Source: Paenibacillus doosanensis
GTDB lineage: Bacteria > Bacillota > Bacilli > Paenibacillales > NBRC-103111
Length of the DNA stretch: 64,000 bases
Reading direction: 5' to 3'
Assembly: GCF_025060755.1 (NCBI RefSeq)
Contig: NZ_JANYUY010000022.1
Location: forward strand, 1-64,000
This document shows, in pieces, positions 1-6,946 of the stretch. Within the stretch, counting starts at the first letter, position 1. The number at the start of each line of letters is the position of its first letter. A program made the position numbers and the translations under genes. The notes beneath the pieces were generated by a model that was not told the origin of the DNA, did no database searches, and saw nothing but the letters and a program-made list of their open reading frames with translations.

Positions 1-354
<354 letters not shown>

Positions 355-510
355 GTTTCCCCCAGAAAGTGAAGATAAACCTGCCGAAGCATATTCCCAT
401 TACTTTCCGTGGACCCCATGAATCAAATCACGAGGCATTATCAGAGCTTGTCTTAAGCTCAAAATTCAATGCTAGCGAGAATTTTCATTCTCTATTTAAC
501 ACTCACTCGT

Positions 511-531
511 TGTTCAGTTTTCAAAGGACAA
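511..531 (-). promoter_or_regulatory. rrn leader boxA antitermination element
   Basis: Read leftwards, the leader contains TGTCCTTTGAAAACTGAACA, a close match to the Bacillus boxA consensus TGYTCTTTGAAAACT found in rRNA leaders. It lies between promoter P2 and the 16S 5' end. In related bacteria boxA recruits Nus factors for rRNA antitermination. A small hairpin with arms GAGAAT and ATTCTC follows it at about 478-493. Confidence 0.75.
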
Positions 532-584
532 TCTTACTTACTGCTTGTACTTTTCAAATCGTTATCACTAACGACCGGAATTTC

Positions 585-614
585 AATATACCACATTTCA
601 TTGCTGTATTGCAA
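585..614 (-). promoter_or_regulatory. rrn promoter P2 (SigA type)
   Basis: On the minus strand a -35 TTGCAA (609-614) and -10 TATATT (585-590) are separated by 18 bases. An A-rich tract lies just upstream of the -35 box, as in an UP element. The distance to boxA and to the 16S start fits an rRNA promoter. The -10 surroundings (TGGTATATTG) are the same as in the upstream promoter at 691-719, so the two form a tandem pair. Confidence 0.75.
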
Positions 615-690
615 GTTTTTATTTTTTCCAATCCAGGGATACTCCGCAAGACCAGATGAATGAAACCAACATGTTCAACAACAGGTACAC

Positions 691-719
691 AATATACCAT
701 GTTGCGATAAGAATTGCAA
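691..719 (-). promoter_or_regulatory. rrn promoter P1 (SigA type)
   Basis: On the minus strand a -35 TTGCAA (714-719) is followed after 17 bases by -10 TATATT (691-696). It has the same hexamers as P2 about 105 bases downstream. Tandem promoters are typical of Bacillus rrn operons. Confidence 0.7.
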
Positions 720-1082
720 CTAAAATAACAATTCTCAGTTAACTAATCTGCATTTCCATATAACGGAACTGCTAACGCTTTCCTTCCCCCTTATACAGCT
801 TCGCTAACCCCTATCTCCTCTATTGCCCCTTCTAATGGAACAAACGTTTTCATACAGTTTTCATACAGTATGCCATAGCTTCAAGCAGCTTGCGATATTC
901 GATTGGAATCGGAAGCAAAACGGCTTAACGTTTTTACGAACCCATCGAGCTCAAACACTGCGGCAGTTATATGTGGACTTACCCCTTCCAATCGTGTTGG
1001 CTAAAGCCTAACGATTCCCAGCGATACGCGCGTTGCGTTATGGAAAACATAATACCATTCCATCATTATGGAGGTATGCCTT
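720..1082. other. Intergenic region without a recognised gene
   Basis: This stretch separates the rrn promoters from the small rightward gene at 1083. The open frames in it have no ribosome-binding site or recognisable product. The only clear signal is the Shine-Dalgarno sequence for the next gene at about 1070-1075. I see no RNA gene or mobile element here. Confidence 0.6.
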
Positions 1083-1247
1083 ATGGATTCTCATTTTGCC
1101 GTCGCCCAATTATCGCCGGAGCTTTTATCGGAAATTCAGCAGCTGGAGAATAAATTAAGGAACAGCGCCAAAGAAAATATCGTACTAATCGCTTATGCGG
1201 AGAACGGTGCTGAACAAGACAATCACTCCCCTGCTTCACCCGTATGA
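1083..1247 (+). CDS. Small conserved-looking protein of 54 residues, unknown function
   Basis: The start ATG is preceded by GGAGG with eight bases of spacing, a strong ribosome-binding site. The product begins MDSHFAVAQLSPELL and is mostly one amphipathic helix (LSEIQQLENKLRNS) followed by a hydrophobic strand-like stretch (ENIVLIAYAE) and a short polar tail. It is one of the few rightward genes here and converges on the gerP operon; the hairpin at 1254-1281 sits between the two. The compact size, good start and protein-like composition argue for a real gene. I do not recognise a named family and give no function. Confidence 0.7.
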   Translation: MDSHFAVAQLSPELLSEIQQLENKLRNSAKENIVLIAYAENGAEQDNHSPASPV

Positions 1248-1283
1248 AAAAATGGCTTCCCGTCCATTTAGGCAGGAAGCCTA
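1247..1283 (-). terminator. Intrinsic terminator of the gerP operon
   Basis: Read leftwards, GGCTTCC pairs with GGAAGCC (1275-1281 with 1254-1260) and is followed by ATTTTTT. The stem overlaps the gerPE stop codon. On the plus strand the hairpin also follows the small gene at 1083-1247 closely, but its T-tract there is weak. Confidence 0.75.
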
Positions 1284-1697
1284 ATTCTTACCATCAGGTT
1301 GCTGTTTCTGATCCGATGTTTTCTCTTCCGGCACTACCCAGTTGATCCGCTTAATTCGAGCTTCCGACTGAATGCGTTCGTTGCGGCCGGCTTGAATCAC
1401 GCTTGAAGCGGCTAATGCGTTCACCCTAATCAAGCCTACGTGGATCGCGGAGTCATCGTTGTTAACCGTCATTTCAATATCCTCGTTCGCTTTTATCTCC
1501 GGAATTTCCCGCGAATATAACGGAAATTGCTCGAAATTTAATTCCGTCTCTTTGGACTCCACAAACTTCGTCTTTCCTCTCATAATGGACAGCACTTTCG
1601 CTGAAGGTTCTATCTCTTTATTATCTCCAATTTGAATAATCGAGGAACGGGAGATGCTGTTAATATTGATAAACTGAACAAGAGACCAACGAACCAT
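1281..1697 (-). CDS. gerPE: Spore germination protein GerPE
   Basis: GerP proteins act in the spore coat and let germinants pass through to the inner receptors. The 138-residue product begins MVRWSLVQFININSISRSSIIQIGD, which contains the S-x-S-x-IQIGD signature shared by GerP proteins, and a second copy-like segment (LAASSVIQAG) lies near residue 100. Length fits GerPE of Bacillus (about 130). It is the last gene of the operon, four bases after gerPD. The start is uncertain: ATG at 1697 has no clear ribosome-binding site, and a TTG at 1724 that overlaps gerPD is an alternative. Confidence 0.85.
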   Translation of the reverse strand: MVRWSLVQFININSISRSSIIQIGDNKEIEPSAKVLSIMRGKTKFVESKETELNFEQFPLYSREIPEIKANEDIEMTVNNDDSAIHVGLIRVNALAASSVIQAGRNERIQSEARIKRINWVVPEEKTSDQKQQPDGKN

Positions 1698-1701
1698 AGC
1701 G

Positions 1702-1866
1702 TTACTTGGCGGCAGACGGACCAACGGCCTCTATGGGAGGTGTGTCCGAAATAGACGAACATACGATCTGTTCGGTATCCCCGATTAAAAATACGGAGGA
1801 AATCGAAACTTCGACGATTTTGATTTCACCGACGGTTAGCTCTTTATTATTGACTTGAAAATTCAT
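1702..1866 (-). CDS. gerPD: Spore germination protein GerPD
   Basis: This is a 54-residue protein starting MNFQVNNKELTVGEIKIVEV. It contains the SSVFLIGDTEQI segment and the SSISDTPP stretch that are typical of GerPD. The ATG overlaps the gerPC stop (ATGA), which implies translational coupling. Its position between gerPC and gerPE is the same as in Bacillus. It is shorter than most automatic gene-length cut-offs and easily missed. Confidence 0.88.
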   Translation of the reverse strand: MNFQVNNKELTVGEIKIVEVSISSVFLIGDTEQIVCSSISDTPPIEAVGPSAAK

Positions 1867-2477
1867 GAACCGTTCACATCCTTCTTCGGCAATTTACTGA
1901 AATAATGATCGATGGCTTTCTTTATATCATTCTTTGTTCTAAAAAGAACAGAGTCTTTTATCGAAGACAATTGATCGGTTGTAGCCCCCGGCTCCATTTG
2001 CTGCAAATAAAAATGCATTCGCTGCTCCGTTTGTTTCCCCAAATCCTGTAAAATCATTTGACGGTGCCAGGAATCGAGTTCAAGGCCCAACTGTTTTTGC
2101 AGAACCTCTATATGATTAGGCACCTCTTCATTGAGGTAACGACCGAGTTCTTTTTGCAGGACGCTGTTAAGCTCGGATGAAGGTTTGACCGGCTCTTCCC
2201 CTTTTTGCGCCGCTGCATCGGCATCTACGGCCAGATCCTCAATCTGCTGGGGGGTAATCCCGATATTTAACGTACCGTCCAGCTTTTCGACCTTGAGCTG
2301 ATCGAATTTATATTCAATCTTATCGATATGAATTTGTTTTTGATCCTTCAATGAAGCGACTTCCGCTTGAAGCGACTTCAAAGCTTTTTCAAGCTCTGCC
2401 AGTTGGAGCGACTGTTTATGAATTTGGGAGTGCAGCTGTCCGACGTATTGAGTCCATTGATACCACGTGTTCATCAT
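1863..2477 (-). CDS. gerPC: Spore germination protein GerPC
   Basis: GerPC is the largest GerP protein, about 200 residues, and is needed for normal coat permeability to germinants. The product has an N-terminal coiled coil (heptads around QLAELEKALKSLQAEVASL, residues about 20-45) and then the segment IDKIEYKFDQLKVEKLDGTLNIGI characteristic of GerPC. The C-terminal half is helical and acidic. Starts at ATG 2477 or GTG 2480 fit best behind the GGAGG at about 2489-2493; an earlier GTG is too close to it. It overlaps gerPD by four bases. Confidence 0.9.
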   Translation of the reverse strand: MMNTWYQWTQYVGQLHSQIHKQSLQLAELEKALKSLQAEVASLKDQKQIHIDKIEYKFDQLKVEKLDGTLNIGITPQQIEDLAVDADAAAQKGEEPVKPSSELNSVLQKELGRYLNEEVPNHIEVLQKQLGLELDSWHRQMILQDLGKQTEQRMHFYLQQMEPGATTDQLSSIKDSVLFRTKNDIKKAIDHYFSKLPKKDVNGS

Positions 2478-2544
2478 CACCTTCACCACCTCCTGCAGTT
2501 AGAATATGCAGCAAGGCGTACATGGGTGTTAGCCCAGAGATAAC

Positions 2545-2748
2545 TTAGGAGGGGCTGGGGAAAGGTACGAGCGGTGCTGCGACCTTTTCTTCCGCCTCGG
2601 ATTGGGCTTCCTTGCTCGCCGACGTGTTGTAATTATTGGATAAGGGCTTGATCATGCCCGCGCTGCCTATTTGCAAAATCGAAGAGTTGGACACGCTGTC
2701 GACCCGCAGCTGATGAATGACAATATGCTGATTGACAACCAGATTCAT
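2545..2748 (-). CDS. gerPB: Spore germination protein GerPB
   Basis: The 67-residue product starts MNLVVNQHIVIHQLRVDSV and carries the SNSSILQIGSAGMIKPLSN signature of GerPB. The start codon overlaps the gerPA stop (TAATG), so the two are translationally coupled. The C-terminus is a Glu/Ala/Pro-rich tail. Role as for the other GerP proteins: a coat component assembled late in the mother cell. Confidence 0.9.
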   Translation of the reverse strand: MNLVVNQHIVIHQLRVDSVSNSSILQIGSAGMIKPLSNNYNTSASKEAQSEAEEKVAAPLVPFPSPS

Positions 2749-2984
2749 TAAACTACCCCCTTGTTCCCCACCGTTTGCTGGCTTGCATCGGCGACGTCGT
2801 TATCACTTGTATTCGTATTGCTGATGGCATTATTCGTTACCGGAAAATCGCCGACATTAAACGATCCCGAACCGGCAAAAATTTTGGATGTGCTTTCAGG
2901 AGCCAATTGTACGGCATCTCCGATCTGAACGATGGAACCGGCACCGACGTTTGAAATTTTAATATTACCGACAATCGATGGCAT
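2748..2984 (-). CDS. gerPA: Spore germination protein GerPA (GerPA/GerPF family)
   Basis: The product begins MPSIVGNIKISNVGAGSIVQIGD and has the STSKIFAGSGSFNVGD core and DVADASQ end of the GerPA/GerPF family. The start at 2984 was chosen because AAAGGAG lies seven bases upstream; a longer frame to 3014 has no such signal. Length 78 residues fits the family. It is the first gene of the operon. GerPA and GerPF are paralogues that sequence alone does not separate safely, so the name rests on its first position. No second member follows gerPE. Confidence 0.85.
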   Translation of the reverse strand: MPSIVGNIKISNVGAGSIVQIGDAVQLAPESTSKIFAGSGSFNVGDFPVTNNAISNTNTSDNDVADASQQTVGNKGVV

Positions 2985-3013
2985 AAGCGTTCTCCTTTGT
3001 TCTTCTTGCTCCA

Positions 3014-3040
3014 TTGTATGTAGTTATTTGCCCATGGGTA
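3014..3040 (-). promoter_or_regulatory. Candidate SigK promoter of the gerP operon
   Basis: Read leftwards, ACC (3040-3038) is followed after 16 bases by CATACAATG (3021-3013), close to the SigK pattern AC-N16-CATANNNTA. gerP of Bacillus is transcribed in the mother cell by SigK, so the match agrees with known biology. The -10 lies about 30 bases upstream of the gerPA start. The same ACC-N16-CATA spacing occurs before dpaA. Confidence 0.65.
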
Positions 3041-3073
3041 CTTAAATGAAAAACCATCTTCCCAAAAGTATCA

Positions 3074-3098
3074 ACATGATCGCCGCCTACATATGATA
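3074..3098 (+). promoter_or_regulatory. Candidate mother-cell sigma (SigE/SigK) promoter for the Hsp20-like gene
   Basis: CATATGATA at 3090-3098 fits the CATANNNTA -10 pattern of mother-cell promoters. An AC at 3074-3075 lies 14 bases upstream, slightly short for SigK but possible for SigE. It would drive the rightward gene at 3132, divergent from gerP. Confidence 0.45.
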
Positions 3099-3131
3099 AC
3101 AAAGGCATTTCTCTCGGAGGAGGATGGACCG

Positions 3132-3590
3132 GTGAACCGCAAAGATAACGATAATCAAAATCGCTCCCGCTGGGAAGCGCTCGAATCGCTTCTAGGAACA
3201 AAGCTGCCTGCTCTGCCGTCCAGCGAGCATATGGATCTGTGGAAAGACACGTCCTGGGTCGGGGATTACGTTCAAAACATGCTGGAGAAGAGCATGCCCA
3301 AGAAAGGGATGATCAACGCTTTCCAGCCCCAGGAAGAAGTATTCCAAACCCATAATTACGTTATTGTCAAAACCAATATGGAAAATAACTCCAACCCGAT
3401 TGTCAAAATTAGAGCGGATCAAGTGAAGATCGACGGCCTGCGTAACAATAAATCGCAAATTATCCGGCTTCCCTGCCATGTGATCCCGCATCTTAGCAGA
3501 GCTTCCTACAAGGACGGCATTCTCCAAATCAAGATGCGCAAGAAAAAAATCAGCACGGCCTACCACGAAGTATCCGTCAGATATTTGTAG
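3132..3590 (+). CDS. Hsp20/alpha-crystallin-like protein, probably spore-associated
   Basis: The 152-residue product has a charged N-terminal half and a C-terminal half that ends in a small-heat-shock-like strand pattern. The segment [17 protein letters not shown] (about residues 125-141) matches the A-x-Y-x-D-G-x-L motif near the end of alpha-crystallin domains. GTG at 3132 was chosen as start because GGAGGAGG lies eight bases upstream; the ATG within that region is out of frame and stops at once. Bacillus has spore-coat relatives of Hsp20 (CotM, CotP, GerT). Location next to gerP and a mother-cell-type promoter point the same way, but the spore role is inference. Confidence 0.65.
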   Translation: MNRKDNDNQNRSRWEALESLLGTKLPALPSSEHMDLWKDTSWVGDYVQNMLEKSMPKKGMINAFQPQEEVFQTHNYVIVKTNMENNSNPIVKIRADQVKIDGLRNNKSQIIRLPCHVIPHLSRASYKDGILQIKMRKKKISTAYHEVSVRYL

Positions 3591-3630
3591 AACCGCTCCG
3601 GCAAGCCGATCATTCAAGGGGGCCATGCAA

Positions 3631-3963
3631 ATGTACCAAATCATCATTGATTTATCCGACCGCAAGCTTTACCTACTGCAAGACAGCACCGTCGTGCGGG
3701 AATTCCCGATAGGGATCGGCAAGGAGCTCACCCAAACGCCGGAAGGAACGTATTCGATCGTCAATAAGGCGCCAAATCCCGGCGGCCCGTTCGGCGTATT
3801 CTGGATGGGTCTCTCCCGCCCCCATTACGGCATTCACGGAACGAACGATCCGTCGTCGATAGGAAAGCAGTCTTCCCACGGCTGCATCCGCATGTACAAC
3901 GAGGATGTGCTGGCCTTGGCCGCTCTCGTTCCTATCGGCACCCGTGTCACCATTCGCCAATAG
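3631..3963 (+). CDS. L,D-transpeptidase (YkuD domain)
   Basis: The protein consists of one YkuD catalytic domain of 110 residues. The signature [10 protein letters not shown] followed by SSHGCIRM gives the catalytic cysteine (about Cys85) and the conserved histidines (about His69 and His83). Such enzymes make 3-3 cross-links in peptidoglycan. No signal peptide, LysM or other anchor is visible, so the domain stands alone. ATG at 3631 has good spacing from AAGGGGG; ATG at 3625 is too close to it. The gene follows the Hsp20-like gene in the same direction and may be co-expressed during sporulation, which is inference. Confidence 0.88.
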   Translation: MYQIIIDLSDRKLYLLQDSTVVREFPIGIGKELTQTPEGTYSIVNKAPNPGGPFGVFWMGLSRPHYGIHGTNDPSSIGKQSSHGCIRMYNEDVLALAALVPIGTRVTIRQ

Positions 3964-3978
3964 CGGCGTGTTTACCTA

Positions 3979-4152
3979 GAACAAATCCCCCAAAAGTGAC
4001 GTGATGCTCTGAAGCTTATTCCGTCCGCATCCAGCCTAAGCTGGATCGGCGTCTAACCCTTCCTCTGGGATCGTTCTATGGGTAGACATTCCTTTCGGGG
4101 GAGCCCACGGATTTCCACAGGAAATTGCTACGCATCATTTCCTAAACAATAA
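3979..4152 (+). repeat. Dispersed structured intergenic repeat, copy 1
   Basis: This is one of three near-identical copies (others at 27492 and 38370). Outer ends are GAACAAATCCCC and TTTCCTAAACAATAA. On the plus strand it folds into closing helix GTGATGC/GCATCAT (4001-4007 with 4132-4138), ATCCAGC/GCTGGAT (4029-4035 with 4040-4046), GTCTAACC/GGGTAGAC (4051-4058 with 4080-4087) with an inner TCC/GGA hairpin, a 5-bp stem capped by TTCG (4089-4102), and ATTTCC/GGAAAT (4111-4116 with 4120-4125). It lies between two convergent genes and abuts the ricA terminator. There is no open frame of note. Family not recognised. Confidence 0.9.
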
Positions 4153-4187
4153 AAAAACCACCCTGCTTGCGAACAAGCAAAGTGGTT
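4151..4187 (-). terminator. Intrinsic terminator of miaB-ricA
   Basis: Read leftwards, AACCACTTTGCTTG pairs with CAAGCAGGGTGGTT around a short loop and runs into seven T residues. The T-tract merges with the end of the repeat at 3979-4152. Confidence 0.9.
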
Positions 4188-4202
4188 CATGTCTGCCATG
4201 GT

Positions 4203-4655
4203 TTAGTTTTCTGTTTCCACCGTAATTTTCTCGGAAACCGTATCGCGGATCACCGTCATAATCAGCTGCAGCAAATAGTTAATGTCTTCTTGTGACTGGC
4301 GAAATTCGTTGACGATCGGAATATTATCGAGTTGATCCTGCAGCTCATCGATTTCCTTCTCAATTTTTTCTACCATCTTTTTGTTTTCAAACGATTCGAA
4401 CGCGACGATTTCTTTTTGCTTCTTTTTAATCGCGCTGATAAGCACTTGAATTTGATCATTGGAAGCAATTTGCTTCTCCGCTTGTTGAAAAAACTGCACT
4501 TCGTTGGAAGTAGAGATCAATTCGGCAAGCTCCTTGGCTTTCTCTAAAATATCCTCCCGAACGATCATTTCGGTATTCGTGTAACATTCCATCTGACTGC
4601 ACGGCGAATTCCCGTGGTGATGGTCATGATCGTGGTTATGATGTTGTCCCGACAT
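4203..4655 (-). CDS. ricA: RicA (YmcA), YlbF/YmcA-family regulator with His-rich N-terminus
   Basis: RicA forms a complex with RicF (YlbF) and RicT (YaaT) that binds iron-sulfur clusters and acts with RNase Y on mRNA maturation, competence, biofilm formation and sporulation in Bacillus. The 150-residue product has the helical YlbF/YmcA domain from about residue 30 (REDILEKAKELAELI) to the end. The first 25 residues carry seven or more histidines and two cysteines in CSQMEC, a likely metal-binding extension. The gene follows miaB as in Bacillus. Its partner RNase Y is encoded about 8 kb upstream in the same window. Confidence 0.88.
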   Translation of the reverse strand: MSGQHHNHDHDHHHGNSPCSQMECYTNTEMIVREDILEKAKELAELISTSNEVQFFQQAEKQIASNDQIQVLISAIKKKQKEIVAFESFENKKMVEKIEKEIDELQDQLDNIPIVNEFRQSQEDINYLLQLIMTVIRDTVSEKITVETEN

Positions 4656-4683
4656 GGTCGGTCACGCCCCTCAACATATAAAA

Positions 4684-6159
4684 TTATTGTGCAACAGCTG
4701 CCGGCACCCATTCTCCTTTAATATACCAGGTTTGGGCGTCCGTAATTTTCACCGGCACAATCTTTCCGATCAAATCCTTAGGACCGGACAGATGAACGAG
4801 CTTGTTCGTGCGGGTACGGCCTGCCAGCACTTCCGCATTGTTCTTGCTCTCGCCTTCGACCAGCACGTCAAGCACTTGGCCCTTCATGCTCTCGTTGCTT
4901 TCCCTGCTGAATTCGGCAAGCACTTCGTTAAGCCGGTACAGCCGCTCTTTCTTCACCTGCATCGGCACATCGTCAGCCATACCCGCGGCAGGCGTTCCTT
5001 CGCGAGGCGAATAAATGAACGTATAGGCGCTATCGTATTTGACCGTTTTGACCAAAGAGAGCGTCTCCTCGAACTGTTCGTCCGTCTCTCCCGGGAAGCC
5101 GACGATAATATCCGTAGTTAAGCCGACTTCCGGAATAGCCTTTTTAATTTTGGCCACCAAGTCCAAATAATGCTCGCGGGTATACTTGCGGCTCATCCGC
5201 TTCAATATTTCGTTGCTGCCCGATTGAACGGGAAGATGGATTTGCTCCACAAGATTCCCTTTCTTCGCCAGCACCTCGATCAGATGATCGTCAAAATCAC
5301 GCGGATGCGACGTCGTGAACCGTACGCGCGGAATGTCGATCTTGGAAATATCGTTCATCAAGTCTCCGAAGCGGTATTCGATATCATCGAAGTCTTTGCC
5401 GTAAGCATTGACGTTTTGTCCGAGCAGCATAATTTCTTGAAAACCTTGCCGCGCCAGGTCGCGAACCTCGGCCAGCACATCCTCCGGACGGCGGCTCCGT
5501 TCTTTTCCGCGGGTATAAGGGACGATGCAGTACGTACAGAACTTGTCGCAGCCGTACATAATATTCACCCACGCTTTAATGCCTTCGCGTTTTTTGGGCA
5601 AGTTCTCGACGATATCGCCTTCCTTGGACCATACTTCGATGACCATTTCTTTGCCGAAGAAAGCTTCCTTGAGCAAAAATGGCAGGCGATGAATATTATG
5701 CGTTCCGAAGATCAGATCGACGAACCCATGCTTTTGCAAAATCCGGTTTACGACCGCTTCTTCCTGCGACATACAGCCGCATACCCCCAGCACCAACGAC
5801 GGCTTCTCCGCCTTCAAATGCTTGAGATGCCCCAGCTCCCCGAACACCTTGTCCTCGGCGTTCTCGCGGATCGCACAGGTATTAAGCAGAATGACGTCCG
5901 CTTGCTTGCGGTCATCCGTCGCCTTGTAACCCATTTGCTCCAGCAAGCCCATGATCGTCTCGGTGTCGTGCTCGTTCATTTGACAGCCATACGTTTGAAT
6001 CAAATAATATTTGTCTTTCCCGAACGACTGCATATCCTCCGGAATTTCAAAGTTATAATGAACTTTGATATCTTCTTTCCCTCTTTTTTTCGCATCTGTA
6101 AGAGAAGGAGGTTGAAAATATATAGAAAAATCTTTTTCAGATTTATTCTTTGTTGTCAT
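4684..6159 (-). CDS. miaB: tRNA-2-methylthio-N6-dimethylallyladenosine synthase
   Basis: MiaB is a radical-SAM enzyme that adds a methylthio group to i6A37 of tRNAs reading UNN codons. The 491-residue protein has the N-terminal UPF0004 domain with Cys59, Cys95 and Cys129 for the auxiliary cluster, the radical-SAM motif C204-x3-C208-x2-C211 (GCDKFCTYC), and a C-terminal TRAM domain. An extra basic N-terminal stretch of about 50 residues precedes the domain, as in Bacillus. AGGAGG lies eight bases before the ATG. It is the first gene of a short operon with ricA. Confidence 0.97.
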   Translation of the reverse strand: MTTKNKSEKDFSIYFQPPSLTDAKKRGKEDIKVHYNFEIPEDMQSFGKDKYYLIQTYGCQMNEHDTETIMGLLEQMGYKATDDRKQADVILLNTCAIRENAEDKVFGELGHLKHLKAEKPSLVLGVCGCMSQEEAVVNRILQKHGFVDLIFGTHNIHRLPFLLKEAFFGKEMVIEVWSKEGDIVENLPKKREGIKAWVNIMYGCDKFCTYCIVPYTRGKERSRRPEDVLAEVRDLARQGFQEIMLLGQNVNAYGKDFDDIEYRFGDLMNDISKIDIPRVRFTTSHPRDFDDHLIEVLAKKGNLVEQIHLPVQSGSNEILKRMSRKYTREHYLDLVAKIKKAIPEVGLTTDIIVGFPGETDEQFEETLSLVKTVKYDSAYTFIYSPREGTPAAGMADDVPMQVKKERLYRLNEVLAEFSRESNESMKGQVLDVLVEGESKNNAEVLAGRTRTNKLVHLSGPKDLIGKIVPVKITDAQTWYIKGEWVPAAVAQ

Positions 6160-6201
6160 TAAGCGTTCCTCCTGAAATATACTGCAAATATCATACCTTT
6201 T

Positions 6202-6231
6202 ATTATACCATTATCGCAGTATGAATTTCAA
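6202..6231 (-). promoter_or_regulatory. SigA promoter of miaB-ricA
   Basis: Minus-strand -35 TTGAAA (6226-6231) and -10 TATAAT (6202-6207) are 18 bases apart, about 40 bases upstream of the miaB start codon. Confidence 0.8.
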
Positions 6232-6247
6232 AGAAATTCGCTTGATT

Positions 6248-6817
6248 CTAAGATAATATAACCGCTACGTCTCCGGTCTTGACCCCGGCCGCGTTCGCTT
6301 CATCCGTATCGATGTGCATATCGAGCGCAAATTGGTCGGATACACGGGCCAGCACCTTCTCGAAAATCAACGCGCGTTCTCCCTCCACCTTAACCGTCAG
6401 CAGCTGCTTGTCGGCAATGCCCCAACGGGCTGCGTCATCCGTATGGAAGTGAATATGGCGCGCGGCTACGATTACTCCCTCTTCGATGTCTACTTGCCCT
6501 GCAGGGCCGATAACGGTAATTCCGGGAGTTCCTTCCGTATGTCCGGATTCACGCACCGGAGGATTCATACCGAGCGCAAAGGCGTCGGAACGGGACACTT
6601 CCAATTGCGTCTTGCCTCTGGCCGGACCGAGAATTCTTACTTTATCGAAACGCCCCTTAGGCCCTACCACGGCGACCGTTTCTGCAGCCGCATACTGCCC
6701 GGGCTGGGACAAATCTTTAAGCACATTCAACTGATAACCTTCCCCGAACAAGCGTTCGATATGTTCTAGCGATAGATGGATATGTCTTGCCGATACTCCG
6801 ATAGGCACTTGTTTCAT
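6248..6817 (-). CDS. pduL: Phosphate propanoyltransferase / PduL-type phosphotransacylase
   Basis: PduL converts acyl-CoA and phosphate to acyl-phosphate and CoA, with zinc at the active site. The 189-residue protein has two beta-barrel halves. The metal-binding histidines are visible as RHIH (His12, His14) and AARHIHFH (His121, His123, His125). There is no encapsulation peptide extension and no microcompartment gene nearby, so a general role in acetyl-CoA or propionyl-CoA/phosphate exchange is likely. GGGGG lies before the ATG. A possible promoter with -10 TATAAT (6882-6887) and a weak -35 overlaps the preceding terminator. It follows the oxoacid oxidoreductase genes, whose acyl-CoA product it could use. 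Confidence 0.9.
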   Translation of the reverse strand: MKQVPIGVSARHIHLSLEHIERLFGEGYQLNVLKDLSQPGQYAAAETVAVVGPKGRFDKVRILGPARGKTQLEVSRSDAFALGMNPPVRESGHTEGTPGITVIGPAGQVDIEEGVIVAARHIHFHTDDAARWGIADKQLLTVKVEGERALIFEKVLARVSDQFALDMHIDTDEANAAGVKTGDVAVILS

Positions 6818-6899
6818 ACGTATTACCCCCTGCGGTTATTAGTCTTATGCACCATTTTCCAGTATTTGCAGACTCCTCTTGATTATAACGTAAGCAAAT

Positions 6900-6930
6900 A
6901 AAAAAAGCATACGGCGGAGCCGCATGCTTT
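6900..6930 (-). terminator. Intrinsic terminator after korB
   Basis: Read leftwards, AAAGCATGCGGC pairs with GCCGTATGCTTT around a four-base loop and runs into a T-tract. Confidence 0.9.
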
Positions 6931-6946
6931 TGCAAGTTTCATAAAA

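Noticed and set aside
3192-3665. Minus-strand frame of 157 codons opposite the Hsp20-like gene
   Set aside because: The plus-strand gene has a strong ribosome-binding site and an alpha-crystallin-like end; the minus frame has neither a start signal nor motifs.
3979-4152. Repeat copies as degraded group IIC introns
   Set aside because: Placement behind terminators is similar, but no domain V hairpin with the catalytic AGC triad and no intron-encoded reverse transcriptase are present, and the ends do not match GUGYG and AY.
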